64,000 bases of DNA, taken from positions 1,240,001-1,304,000 of the forward strand of contig NZ_CP040018.1 in assembly GCF_005280255.1 (NCBI RefSeq), in the 5' to 3' direction. The notes beneath the pieces were generated by a model. It was not told the DNA's origin and did no database searches. It saw only the letters and a program-made list of their open reading frames with translations. Positions 34,446 to 45,899 of the stretch are shown here, piece by piece (the stretch's first letter is position 1; each line of letters starts with the position of its first letter). Origin of the DNA: Arthrobacter sp. 24S4-2. GTDB lineage: Bacteria; Actinomycetota; Actinomycetes; Actinomycetales; Micrococcaceae. The position numbers were made by a program, and so were the translations under genes.

Positions 34446-34462
34446 ACGGAGACACTCTCCGT
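34446..34462. promoter_or_regulatory. TetR operator between efflux pump and regulator
   Basis: ACGGAGA-CAC-TCTCCGT, a 17-bp palindrome with perfect 7-bp arms, lies 29 bp before the TetR start and 69 bp before the transporter start. Confidence 0.75.
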
Positions 34463-34491
34463 TTGGCAACCATGTTTTGAGAGGTGTTACT

Positions 34492-35040
34492 TTGCGCGCT
34501 GACGCTCAACGCAACCGCGACCGGATTGTGGAGGTTGCACGTGCGTCCTTCCGCGCCAAAGGCTTCGACGCCGTCTCGATGGACGAAGTCGCTAAGGGGG
34601 CCGAGGTGGGCCCCGGCACGCTGTACCGGCACTTCCCGACCAAAGAGTCGCTGTACGACGCGGTCCTTGAGGCCTGGGCGGAGAAGGTCAACGCGGCGGT
34701 AGACAGGGCGCTTTCGCTCGACGCCCCCGCGCGGGAGCGGCTGTTGACCTGGCTGACCGACTATGCGGCGATGCTGACAGAACACAAGGGTGCAGCCGCG
34801 CGGATCACTGCTGCGCTGGGTGATCCCGGGTCTCCATTCGCGGCAAAATGCACGACCTACGTCAATGCGAACCAGCGCTTGATTGACGCCATGGACTCGG
34901 CCCTTCGCCCGGGGGTCGAGGCAATGCAAATCAGTCGGCTTGTCGGCGGTGTGGCTGCAGTCGCAGACAACAGCGAGCTTCCCGCCGACTCAGTGGCCTC
35001 CATGCTCGCGGTGGTCGCGGACGGACTGCTCGCTCCCTGA
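34492..35040 (+). CDS. TetR-family repressor of the adjacent efflux pump
   Basis: 182 residues from TTG 34492 (LRADAQRNRDRIVE). N-terminal helix-turn-helix VSMDEVAKGAEVGPGTLYRHFPTKESLYDAV, then a helical ligand domain with a C-terminal SbtR-like segment. It is divergent from the DHA2 transporter and likely represses both genes through the 17-bp palindrome. The TTG start is preceded by AGAGGTG. Confidence 0.85.
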   Translation: MRADAQRNRDRIVEVARASFRAKGFDAVSMDEVAKGAEVGPGTLYRHFPTKESLYDAVLEAWAEKVNAAVDRALSLDAPARERLLTWLTDYAAMLTEHKGAAARITAALGDPGSPFAAKCTTYVNANQRLIDAMDSALRPGVEAMQISRLVGGVAAVADNSELPADSVASMLAVVADGLLAP

Positions 35041-35123
35041 CGAATTCAGGGAACGCATTCGGCCGCGTGAACGCCAACAACGCGGTTAGGTAGCTACGGC
35101 ACGTGGCCGCAGCCACTGCCGTA

Positions 35124-35912
35124 CTAGGACTGGACGGACTGCATCACGGAGAGATGCCCGGCGCGTGCGGCGATAAGGCACTTGGCCAGGTAGAAGGGCC
35201 GGTTGGCGTGGCGGACGTACTGGGTGAGGACGAGCACCGGGTCGGAGGGGCGCAAGTCGAGGAGCTTGGCGCGGCTCGGCCCCACCTGACTGAGGCTGAT
35301 CTGGCATTCGCCGGGGCCGAGGCCGCGTCCCGCCATCTTGGTGAGGGCGGCAAGCAGGGTGGTTCCGCCGTCGTCCTCAACCTGCAAGGGGGCGGCGGCA
35401 GCGGAACCGCTGCCGAAGCGGACGGGCAGGGCGGAGATGTTTTCCTGCAGCTGGCCGATGGGTTCGCCGTCCCTGATCAGGACGGACTCCCACAGCCAGC
35501 AGTCCTCGCCGGGCGCGATGCCAACCCCGGGTGCCGCGAATTCGGAGGCCGGCTGGCGCACCACCTGGGTCCGCTTGATTTCCAAGTGCTGGCCGGGGCC
35601 GCCGAGGACTTCTTCGAAGGGCCGGATGCGCTCGATGCCGATGCGGGGGAGGGTGTCGGAGACGAACCGGCCGACGCCGCGGCGGGCCCGGATGAGGCCG
35701 TCTTCCTCGAGCAGCATCAGGGCCTCGCGGACCACGGTGCGGCTCACCTGCATGTCGGTGCCGAGCTCGGTCTCCGTGGGGAGCATGGATCCGGGCTGCA
35801 GGAGGTTGTTGCGGATCGCTTCGGCGATCCGTGAGTAGACGGCAACCCGGAGCGGGGAGCCGGGCTGGGCCGCGATCGGCTGGGACAAGAACCGGACGGC
35901 GTCGTCGTGCAC
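35124..35912 (-). CDS. GntR/HutC-family regulator with UTRA domain
   Basis: 262 residues from GTG 35912. Winged helix-turn-helix (MLPTETELGTDMQVSRTVVREALMLLEEDG, LIRARRGVGRFV) and C-terminal UTRA effector domain ending LVLTQYVRHANRPFYLAKCLI. A palindrome of GntR type lies 46 bp upstream. No obvious target gene is adjacent; ClpC is divergent at 36.2 kb. A decayed copy of the same UTRA region occurs near 54.1 kb. Confidence 0.8.
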   Translation of the reverse strand: MHDDAVRFLSQPIAAQPGSPLRVAVYSRIAEAIRNNLLQPGSMLPTETELGTDMQVSRTVVREALMLLEEDGLIRARRGVGRFVSDTLPRIGIERIRPFEEVLGGPGQHLEIKRTQVVRQPASEFAAPGVGIAPGEDCWLWESVLIRDGEPIGQLQENISALPVRFGSGSAAAAPLQVEDDGGTTLLAALTKMAGRGLGPGECQISLSQVGPSRAKLLDLRPSDPVLVLTQYVRHANRPFYLAKCLIAARAGHLSVMQSVQS

Positions 35913-35957
35913 GTTATGCCTCGCTTATTGGGTCTGGGATTTCCAGCGTACTCCACG

Positions 35958-35977
35958 GTCCGACACGTTTGTTGGAC
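35958..35977. promoter_or_regulatory. Candidate GntR operator
   Basis: A 20-bp imperfect palindrome of the form GTCCnACA-N4-TGTnGGAC in the promoter region of the GntR gene. It suggests autoregulation. Confidence 0.45.
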
Positions 35978-36172
35978 AAGTGCGGGCTTCGGGAGGTTCC
36001 TGGGCTCCGCAGGAATTGCTCGCCGTGGGTGCCGGATAGCCGGCGAAAGACTTGCGTCTTGCCTGGGAAAGTCACGGAACCTGGTTCGCCGTATCCTGCC
36101 TCCGGCGAACACCCCATGAGGGCCCGCGGCAACGTAGCATCAGAGTAAGCGGCAGCCAGGAGGGTGGCGAAA

Positions 36173-38665
<2,493 letters not shown>

Positions 38666-38717
38666 ACCAGAAAACCGCAGACGCCGCGTAATGTAACGGA
38701 CTGGTAACGTAGGACTA

Positions 38718-39904
38718 ATGCGGTATCAGTCTGGTCAAACACGAGTCACGCAGTTGGATGGCCTCAGGGGAATTGCCGCCCTTGTGGTTGTTGCCTGCCA
38801 TCTCGTGTCCACACTCCCGGGCGTCGGGGTGTATTTAGCAACCGATCCGTGGGACTCAACACTGCGGAGATGTGGGCGGTTTTCTCGCCGCTGCACGTCC
38901 TCTGGAATGGCACTCCGGCTGTCCACGTCTTTTTTATGCTCTCCGGCTTCGTCCTGGTCCTGCCATTCACCAGACCAGGGGCGGTCACCAGTTGGGCCCC
39001 TTACTACGCCAAGCGTTTGCTCCGCCTTTACCCGCCGGCTTGGGCATCCTTAGCGGTGGCCGTCGCGTTGATTACGATTGTTCCCCGGTCGGCGTCGCCG
39101 GAGCAGAGCCCCTGGGCGGACATGTACGTGGTCCAACCAAGCATGGGTCAGGTCTTGAAGGATGCCCTGCTCCTGCTGAACGCGAGCACCATCAACACTC
39201 CGCTTTGGTCCCTCAAATGGGAAGTCGCGTTCTCCCTCCTGCTCCCGGCCTACGTCTTCATCGCCCTCCGCTGGAGGAATTTCTGGCACGTGAAAATCGG
39301 CATCGCACTTCTGCTGGCCGTCGTTGGAGCTGTGCAGGACCTGGAGTGGATGTCTTATCTCCCGATCTTCGCCATAGGGGCCATCCTCGGCGCTGAACGT
39401 GAGCGAATAAGTGAGTTGACCCATTCCTGGCCCCGCTCCGCCTGGTTCTTCGTGGCCGCCGCTGGCCTATTCCTGGCCAACGCGGAATGGATCAGCCCCG
39501 ATCAGCCGATTGTCGGTGTCCGGGGCGTTGTCACAGTGGGTGCGGCACTGATTGTCTTACTCTTCGTGCAGTGCAAGTCGGCCAAGTGGCTCGGAGATAC
39601 GGCCTTCGCGCAATGGCTCGGGCGCGTTTCCTTCAGCCTCTACCTAGTGCACCTTCCAATCATTCTTGCCGGCGTCACGCTGCTGAGGTCAGTCTCACTT
39701 CCTCTGGCGCTGGCCGTATCCGTGGCCGTCTCGTTTGTGGTCGCCGAGCTCTTCCAGCGCTACGTGGAACGACCAGCCCACCGGCTCTCCATAGCCGCAG
39801 GGCGTGCTGTGGGGCGCTGGATCAGCCGGGACGCCTGCACGGACAGCCCGGATGGCCCACCCGTCCGGCCCCTGGCAGAGGCGACTTCGGGGCATCGCCG
39901 GTAA
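38718..39904 (+). pseudogene. Acyltransferase-3 family membrane protein, one base missing
   Basis: The frame begins at ATG 38718 with the family N-terminus (RVTQLDGLRGIAALVVVACH, catalytic His) and breaks near 38849. The -1 frame continues VGLNTAEMWAVF, PAVHVFFMLSGFVLVLPF and the remaining helices to FQRYVERPAHRLS. One extra C at the CC before GTGGGA restores about 396 residues with ten membrane helices. Members transfer acetyl or other acyl groups to surface glycans, lipids or antibiotics. No neighbouring glycan genes. Confidence 0.75.
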
Positions 39905-39917
39905 AGGCTCGGCGGGC

Positions 39918-40727
39918 TCAACCACCAGGGGTTTCTCCAGGCTCAACCGCCGGTCCGCCCGAAACCGCCGCTACCTCCACCTGAACCCCCGCCTCCCGGA
40001 ACTTGTCCACCTCAGCCGGATCGGCGCCGTCGTCCGTTACCAGGGTCCAGGGCAGCGCGAGCCTTGCCCAGGCGTGGAACGGCCGCAGGCCGAGCTTGGA
40101 CGAATCCGCCAGCACATAGACGTTGTTGCCGCGGCGGGCCATGAGCTCCTTGAGCCTGGTCTGGGAGTGGTCGGCCTCGCAGATGCCGTCCTCGGCCGTC
40201 ACGGCGTCGGCGCCCAGGAACACGCGGTCAAAGCTCATCCGTTCCAGGGCTGCTTCGGCCAGCGGGCCCACGAAGCTTTGGCTCAGGCTCCGCAGCCGGC
40301 CGCCCAGGCAGTCCACCTCGATGCCCTCCGAATCGGCCAGCTCCTGCATGGTGTTGATGCCCGGCGTGGTCACGGACAACCGGTCAAATCCCCGCAGCTC
40401 GTGGGCCAGGGCACCCACGGTCGATCCGGCGTCGAGCAGGATGTTCTCGCCGGGCCGGATCGCGGAAGCCGCCCAGCGGGCAATGGCGTGCTTCTGCTCG
40501 AAAGCCTCGCCGGTGCGCTGCCGCAGCGATGCCTCCGGATGCGCGCCCAGGGCCATGGCCCCGCCATAGGTGCGGGCCAGCCGGCCCTGCCCGTTCAGCA
40601 GCGCCAGGTCGCGGCGGATGGTGGAGGCCGTGACCTCGAACCGGGCGGATAGTTCCTCCACGGAGGCCAGGCCGGTGGTGACGGCGAGGTGGTAGATCTC
40701 CTCGCGCCTGGCATTTGCGTTCAGCAT
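39918..40727 (-). CDS. DeoR-family sugar-phosphate responsive regulator
   Basis: 269 residues from ATG 40727, with AAGGAG upstream. DeoR helix-turn-helix (RREEIYHLAVTTGLASVEELSARF, EVTASTIRRDLALLNGQGRLARTYGGA) and C-terminal sugar-phosphate isomerase-like sensor (LDAGSTVGALAHEL, FLGADAVTAEDGICEADHSQTRLK). It is the first regulator of the acidic-sugar island and probably responds to a phosphorylated intermediate made by the adjacent kinase. It is encoded on the same strand as, and 79 bp beyond, the kinase-dehydrogenase fusion. TTGCGC-containing palindromes in the island are candidate operators. Confidence 0.85.
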   Translation of the reverse strand: MLNANARREEIYHLAVTTGLASVEELSARFEVTASTIRRDLALLNGQGRLARTYGGAMALGAHPEASLRQRTGEAFEQKHAIARWAASAIRPGENILLDAGSTVGALAHELRGFDRLSVTTPGINTMQELADSEGIEVDCLGGRLRSLSQSFVGPLAEAALERMSFDRVFLGADAVTAEDGICEADHSQTRLKELMARRGNNVYVLADSSKLGLRPFHAWARLALPWTLVTDDGADPAEVDKFREAGVQVEVAAVSGGPAVEPGETPGG

Positions 40728-40806
40728 TCCCGGTCTCCTTCCCGTGGGCGTGGTTACCATGCTAGTTCCGGCCCCCGCCAACTCCCCGCAGCACGGCGAC
40801 GAACAG

Positions 40807-43203
40807 CTACACGGCCGTGCTGGGCCGGGTGGCCATCTCCGCCGCATGGTGCAGGGCCTCCACCATGCTGCGCGGATCAGCGATCGCCTTGCCGGCAATG
40901 TCAAAGGCGGTGCCGTGGTCCACGGAGGTCCGGATCACCGGCAGGCCCACCGTGATGTTCACGCCGGCCTCGATGCCCAGCACCTTCACCGGCCCGTGCC
41001 CCTGGTCGTGGTACATGGCCACTACCAGGTCGTAATCGCCCCGGCCGGCCAGGAAGAACAGCGTGTCCGCGGGCAGCGGGCCCGTGACGTCGATCCCGGC
41101 AGCCTGCGCGGCCTTCACGCCGGGTTCGATCTTCTCCGCTTCCTCGCCCTGGCCGAACAGCCCGTTCTCGCCGGCGTGCGGGTTGATGGCGCAGACGCCG
41201 ATCTTCGGGTTCGGGATGCCCGCGCGGACCAGGGCCTCGTGGCCGCGGCGGATGGTGCGCTCCACCAGGTCCGGGTTGATCTTGCGGATCGCGTCCATCA
41301 GCCCGATGTGCGTGGTCACGTGGATCACCCGGATCTTGGGGGTGGAGAGCATCATGGACACTTCCTCCGTGCCCGTCAGCTGCGCCAGGAGTTCGGTGTG
41401 CCCGGGGAAGATGTGGCCCGCGGCGTGCAGCGCCTCCTTGTTCAGCGGCGCGGTGCAGATGGCCTGCACCGTCCCGGCCATGGCCAGCTCGCTGGCCACC
41501 CGGATGTACTCGTACGCAGCATGGCCGGCCACGGGGGAGAGCTGCCCCCACGGCAGGTCCTCCGGCAGCAGCGCCAGGTCGATCACGTTCACCCGGCCGG
41601 GCGTGAACACCGCGTCCTCCACGTTTTCGATCGTCCGGATGTCCGCCTCTAGACCTAAGATGTCTGCGGCCTGACGGAGGCGCAGCGCGTCGCCGATCAC
41701 CACGGGCCGGCACTCTTTGTTGCTCTGCGGATCCAGCACGGCGGCCACCACCACCTCCGGCCCCACCCCGGCGCCGTCGCCCATGGTGACGGCCACGATG
41801 GGAAGGGCGTTCTGCTCGGTCTTGCTCGTTGCGGCGGTTGTCATTTCTGCTCCAGATCTTTCGGAAGTCTTGCTGGGAAGGGTGTTGGCGGGAGCCTGCG
41901 CGGACGGGCCGCGACGCTCCCGGATTTCCTCGTAAAGCTGTAGGAGGGCCAGGTCATCGCCGAAGCTGCCGGGCTTGGTGCCCACCAGCGTTCCGTCCTC
42001 GGCGCGGCTGAGCACCGCCCCGTGTTGCACGGCCGCGAGCGGCAGCAGCCGTAGGAGGCCGACGGCGTCCAGGACTTCCCGGGCCGTCTCGCCGCCGGTG
42101 AGGATCAGGTCCGCGTTCGCTCCCTTGGCTGCCTCGGCTGCGAAGGTGGACAGCGCCTGGACGATGCGGGCGGCGCGCGCCGGGTTTACTTTGTCTGCGG
42201 CCAGGGTGACGGCTACATTGCTCCCTGCTGCCAGCGCCTGCCGGACTTCGGCCAGCTGCGGTTGGTACGCGCCGGTTGCGCCCGCGTACAGCGGGTGGAG
42301 CCGGACCACGGTAAAGCCGCGCGCTTCCAGCTGAGCCAGTTGCGCCTGCGCCGTTCCGGAAGCGGAGCCGACGACGGCGAGCACGGGTTTGGTGGGCCGC
42401 TGCGGTTCTGCGGTGGCTGATTCCGCCTGTGCCCCGGCTTGCGCATTTCGCGCAAGTTGGGCAGCGAGCCGCTGCGCTGTGAATCGTCGTGCAAGGACAT
42501 CCGCGGTACCGCCGGTACCCACCAGAACTACGCGGCGGCCACCCGCGCTGAAGCCCAGTTCCAGCAGGGCGTCCACCACGTTTTCCAGATCCTGAACGGT
42601 TTCACCGTCAGCCACCACGAGGGCCGGCTGCCCGGATTCCAGCAGCCCGGCGAGCTTCGCGGGAAGCGAGCCGGACCGCACCTCGGCCAGGTCCAGGGTC
42701 TGCACCGAGGCCGGATCCTCCGGGCGGAGGAGGGAGGGAATATCGGCAGGAGGCGCGGACAGTTCTGCCTGCCACAGCTCCGTCTCCGCCAGGGGAGTCC
42801 CGGTTATAAACGGCTTGCCGTCAAGGACCGAGCGCTGCAGCTGGGGGAGTGCCCCGGCAATAACGGCGTGGTAGCCCAGCCGGGTCAGCGCGGTAAGTTC
42901 GGCGCGAATATTCCCACGCCACAGCGAGTCGATCTTCTTGAAGGCCACCTGCGCAGCCGCAGCTTCGGGACTGGAGAAAGCCTCAGCCACCAGCGCCTCG
43001 GCGGCGGCGGCAGGAAGTCCGCGCGAATGCGCATCGGTGACCACTACGTCGGTGACGTGCCCCGCGGGGGAGGCGCCGTCGTCGTCCGTTGCACTATTGC
43101 CCGTTCCGAGCAGAATCTGCGCGGACAGCCCATGCTGCACAAAGCAGTAGCCAACCTCGGCGGCGCCGGAGAAATCGTCGGCCTGCACATATACGGAAGC
43201 CAC
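40807..43203 (-). CDS. Fused DUF1537 acid-sugar kinase and PdxA2-type dehydrogenase
   Basis: 798 residues from GTG 43203, supported by GAGGAG 4 nt upstream. Residues 1 to about 425 form a four-carbon acid sugar kinase (VYVQADDFSGAAEVGY; FKKIDSLWRGNIRAEL; LILTGGETAREVLDAVG; GTKPGSFGDD). Residues about 470-798 form a PdxA-type dehydrogenase (VAVTMGDGAGVGPEV; CTAPLNKEAL; FPGHTELLAQL; AINPHAGENGLFG; YHDQGHGPVK; SVDHGTAFDIAG). DtnK and PdxA2 are separate enzymes in D-threonate breakdown: the first phosphorylates, the second oxidises and decarboxylates to dihydroxyacetone phosphate. Here they share one uninterrupted frame joined by a Pro/Ser/Thr linker. An internal ATG 41844 with GGAG 5 nt upstream could also yield the dehydrogenase alone. 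Confidence 0.85.
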   Translation of the reverse strand: MASVYVQADDFSGAAEVGYCFVQHGLSAQILLGTGNSATDDDGASPAGHVTDVVVTDAHSRGLPAAAAEALVAEAFSSPEAAAAQVAFKKIDSLWRGNIRAELTALTRLGYHAVIAGALPQLQRSVLDGKPFITGTPLAETELWQAELSAPPADIPSLLRPEDPASVQTLDLAEVRSGSLPAKLAGLLESGQPALVVADGETVQDLENVVDALLELGFSAGGRRVVLVGTGGTADVLARRFTAQRLAAQLARNAQAGAQAESATAEPQRPTKPVLAVVGSASGTAQAQLAQLEARGFTVVRLHPLYAGATGAYQPQLAEVRQALAAGSNVAVTLAADKVNPARAARIVQALSTFAAEAAKGANADLILTGGETAREVLDAVGLLRLLPLAAVQHGAVLSRAEDGTLVGTKPGSFGDDLALLQLYEEIRERRGPSAQAPANTLPSKTSERSGAEMTTAATSKTEQNALPIVAVTMGDGAGVGPEVVVAAVLDPQSNKECRPVVIGDALRLRQAADILGLEADIRTIENVEDAVFTPGRVNVIDLALLPEDLPWGQLSPVAGHAAYEYIRVASELAMAGTVQAICTAPLNKEALHAAGHIFPGHTELLAQLTGTEEVSMMLSTPKIRVIHVTTHIGLMDAIRKINPDLVERTIRRGHEALVRAGIPNPKIGVCAINPHAGENGLFGQGEEAEKIEPGVKAAQAAGIDVTGPLPADTLFFLAGRGDYDLVVAMYHDQGHGPVKVLGIEAGVNITVGLPVIRTSVDHGTAFDIAGKAIADPRSMVEALHHAAEMATRPSTAV
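42438..42456. promoter_or_regulatory. Possible intragenic operator in the kinase part
   Basis: CTTGCGC-ATTTC-GCGCAAG, 7-bp perfect arms. It contains the same TTGCGC core as the palindrome in the divergent promoter region at 43.3 kb. It lies inside the coding sequence, so chance from codon bias cannot be excluded. Confidence 0.35.
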
Positions 43204-43270
43204 ATTGCTCCTCTCCACGCAGTAGTCGGTTGACCCCGCCAGGTGCGGGGATGCATTCATCATGACACGA

Positions 43271-43309
43271 TTGCGCGAATCACGCTAGATGGGTTGCGCA
43301 ATTTGCGCA
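43271..43309. promoter_or_regulatory. Divergent control region with TTGCGC operator sites
   Basis: TTGCGCGAATC at 43271-43281 and the 15-bp palindrome TGCGCAA-T-TTGCGCA at 43295-43309 lie between the kinase-dehydrogenase fusion and the ABC transporter operon. They are the best candidates for binding by the DeoR-type regulator at 39.9-40.7 kb and would control both directions. Confidence 0.55.
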
Positions 43310-43385
43310 GGAGTGGCAAAGTGATGAACACAACATTCGGCGCAGCCAACCGGCAGGCCGTCCCCGTTCTACCGAGAGGTCAACG

Positions 43386-44960
43386 ATGACCGTTCTTCCT
43401 CAAGGAAGTGAGATTTCCCGCCGCCGCCTGCTGCAGTTCGGCGCCGCGGCCGGGTTTCTGCTGGGCACAGGAGGCCTCGCCGGCTGCGCCGGCCCCACCG
43501 GCCTGCCGGGACCCAGCACCCTGACCCTGGCCCTCAACCGGTCACTGGTCAGCCTGGACAACAAGCTGAACCAGTTTGACGCCGCCGTCACCGTCCAGCG
43601 CGCCGTGCGCCAGGGCCTCACCGCCATCGGCCCCGAAACCAAGCCCATCCTGGTTCTCGCGGACCGCTTCGAGATGACCGGCCCCACCGAGTGGACCGTC
43701 CGGCTCCGCGAAGGAATCCGCTACTCGGACAACAGCCCGGTAAAGGTGGAGGACGTGGCAACCGCGCTGAAGATGTACCAGCAGGTGCAGGGCTCCTTCG
43801 TGGCCGGCTTCTTCCCCGAGTTCCCCGCCGTGGTGCCGGTGGATGACCGCACCTTCAAGATGGTGTCCAAGAAACCCGTTCCCATCCTGGATTCGCTCAT
43901 GAGCATGATCCTGATTACGCCCGCCGCGCAGAACAAGCCGGAGGAGCTGCAGGAAGGCGTGGGCACCGGCCCGTACATGGTCACCAAGTTCAACCGCGGC
44001 GCCGGCACCTACAGCCTGGAACGCAACCCGAACTACTGGGGCCCGGCACCGCAGGTGGACAACGTGGAAGTCCGGTTCCTCCCCGAGGAATCCAGCCGCG
44101 TCATCGCTCTGCGCAGCGGCGAGGTGGATGTCATCGACTCCATCACGCCGGACTCGCGTGAGCAGCTGGCCGGACTTCCCGGCGTCGAACTTAAGGAGGC
44201 CTCAAGCCTCCGGCTGAACCAGATCTTCTACAACTTCCGCAAGCCCGCCGGCCACCCCCTGGCCGACCCCCGGGTCCGCGAGGCCCTCAGCTGGGCCATC
44301 GACGGCGGGGCACTGGTGAAGGACGTGCTGGTGGATTCCGTCACCCAGGCGGAGGGCGTCACGCCGTCCAGCCTCACCGGGTACCACAAGACCGGCACCT
44401 ACACCTACGATCCGGCGAAGGCCAAGGCCACCCTTGCGGAGCTGGGGGTCAAAGACCTCACCCTGAAGATCATCTGGGAAACCGGCGAGTTCCCGTCGGA
44501 TACCTCGGTGATGGAAGCCTTGGTGGAAATGTTCGGTGCCATCGGCGTGAAGGCGGAGCTGCAGCAGTTCGAACCCGGCGGCAATATCCTGGCCTGGCGC
44601 CAGGGCAAGCAGGGCGACTGGGATCTGCTGGGCAACGGCTACCCCAGCCCCACCGGCCTGGCCATCACCATGCTGCAGGGCATGTACGCCGGCACCCCGG
44701 AAAAGGAAAAGACCCGCGACACCTACCAGGGCTACGTGATCCCCGAGGTGCAGGCCAAGATCCAGGCCGCGTCCGCCGAAGCGGACCCGGCCCGCAGGCA
44801 GAAGCTGCTGGAAGATGCGCAGCAGGCCGTCTGGAACACCTGGCCCTGCGCCTGGGCGTTCGTGCCCAAATCCGTCCTCGCCCACCGGAAGCGGGTGTCC
44901 GGCATCAACCTGGCGCCCACCAATTCCTACCCCCTCGTTGATGTCCGACTGGAGGCCTGA
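43386..44960 (+). CDS. ABC transporter solute-binding lipoprotein (family 5)
   Basis: 524 residues. Twin-arginine-like signal (SRRRLLQFGAAAGFLLG) and a lipobox LAGC with lipidated Cys34. The mature part is a peptide/nickel-type extracellular binding protein: WTVRLREGIRYSDNSPVKVEDV, GTGPYMVTKFNRGAGTYSLE, NPNYWGPAPQVDNVEVRF and FNRGAG repeats of the lobe interface. Family 5 proteins bind peptides, oligosaccharides, opines or metal chelates. It is the first gene of a nine-gene plus-strand operon. Confidence 0.9.
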   Translation: MTVLPQGSEISRRRLLQFGAAAGFLLGTGGLAGCAGPTGLPGPSTLTLALNRSLVSLDNKLNQFDAAVTVQRAVRQGLTAIGPETKPILVLADRFEMTGPTEWTVRLREGIRYSDNSPVKVEDVATALKMYQQVQGSFVAGFFPEFPAVVPVDDRTFKMVSKKPVPILDSLMSMILITPAAQNKPEELQEGVGTGPYMVTKFNRGAGTYSLERNPNYWGPAPQVDNVEVRFLPEESSRVIALRSGEVDVIDSITPDSREQLAGLPGVELKEASSLRLNQIFYNFRKPAGHPLADPRVREALSWAIDGGALVKDVLVDSVTQAEGVTPSSLTGYHKTGTYTYDPAKAKATLAELGVKDLTLKIIWETGEFPSDTSVMEALVEMFGAIGVKAELQQFEPGGNILAWRQGKQGDWDLLGNGYPSPTGLAITMLQGMYAGTPEKEKTRDTYQGYVIPEVQAKIQAASAEADPARRQKLLEDAQQAVWNTWPCAWAFVPKSVLAHRKRVSGINLAPTNSYPLVDVRLEA

Positions 44961-44963
44961 GCC

Positions 44964-45899
44964 ATGACGAACTACATCCTGAAGCGCCTGGGACAGGGCC
45001 TGCTGACCGTGTTCCTCACGGTATCCACCGTGTTCATCCTCATCCGGCTGGCCCCGGGGGACCCCGCCGTGTCCTACGCCGGCCCGCTGGCCACCACCGA
45101 ACAGCTCGCCAAGGTGCGGGAACAGTTCGGCCTGGACAAGCCGTTGCTGGAGCAGTATTGGATCTTCCTGCAGCAGCTGCTCAGCGGCAACCTGGGAACG
45201 TCCTACTCGTTCCAGGCCCCCGCCATGCAGGTGGTGGCCGAGCGGATGCCCTACACGCTGACCCTCGCCACTGCCTCCATCCTGCTCACCGCCGTGGTGG
45301 CCATCCCGCTCGGAGTGTGGATGTCCCGCCGCCCGGACACCGGCAAGGAACTCGGCGTGAACGTGCTGACCATCGCCGGGCAGTCCATGCCCGACTTCTG
45401 GACCGGCATCATGCTCCTTACGGGTTTCGCTGTGTTGATACCGATCTTCCCTGCCTCCGGGTTCGCCACCTGGGGCGGGCTGGTGCTCCCCACCATCACC
45501 ATCGCCATCCTGCAGATCGCCCTGATCTCGAGGATGGTCCGGCGGGAAATGACCGCCAACTTCGCCGCCCCATACCTCACGGTTGCCCGCTCCCGCGGCG
45601 TCCGGAACTCGGTGCTCACCTGGCGCTACGCCATGGCCAACTCCGCCATCCCGGTGTTCACGGCACTCGGCACCCGGTTCGCCGCCATGCTCAACGGTGT
45701 GGTGGTGGTGGAAGTGGTGTTCGCCTGGCCCGGCGTCGGCTCCCTGATTGTGCGGGCCCTCGAAACCCGCGACTACCCCCTCATCCAGGCCACGGTCCTC
45801 CTCACCGCGCTGCTGGCGGTGGGTGTCCAGCTGGTCATTGACCTCGCCTACCCGCTACTTGATCCCCGCGTTCGTCTTGGAAAGGCGGCATCAGCATGA
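44964..45899 (+). CDS. ABC transporter permease, DppB-type
   Basis: 311 residues with six helices. N-terminal YILKRLGQGLLTVFLTVSTV, RLAPGDPAVSYAGP, QFGLDKPLLEQYWIF and the EAA-type coupling loop MTANFAAPYLTVARSRGVRNS are typical of the first permease of oligopeptide-type importers. It starts 3 bp after the binding-protein stop and overlaps the next permease by 4 bp. Confidence 0.9.
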   Translation: MTNYILKRLGQGLLTVFLTVSTVFILIRLAPGDPAVSYAGPLATTEQLAKVREQFGLDKPLLEQYWIFLQQLLSGNLGTSYSFQAPAMQVVAERMPYTLTLATASILLTAVVAIPLGVWMSRRPDTGKELGVNVLTIAGQSMPDFWTGIMLLTGFAVLIPIFPASGFATWGGLVLPTITIAILQIALISRMVRREMTANFAAPYLTVARSRGVRNSVLTWRYAMANSAIPVFTALGTRFAAMLNGVVVVEVVFAWPGVGSLIVRALETRDYPLIQATVLLTALLAVGVQLVIDLAYPLLDPRVRLGKAASA

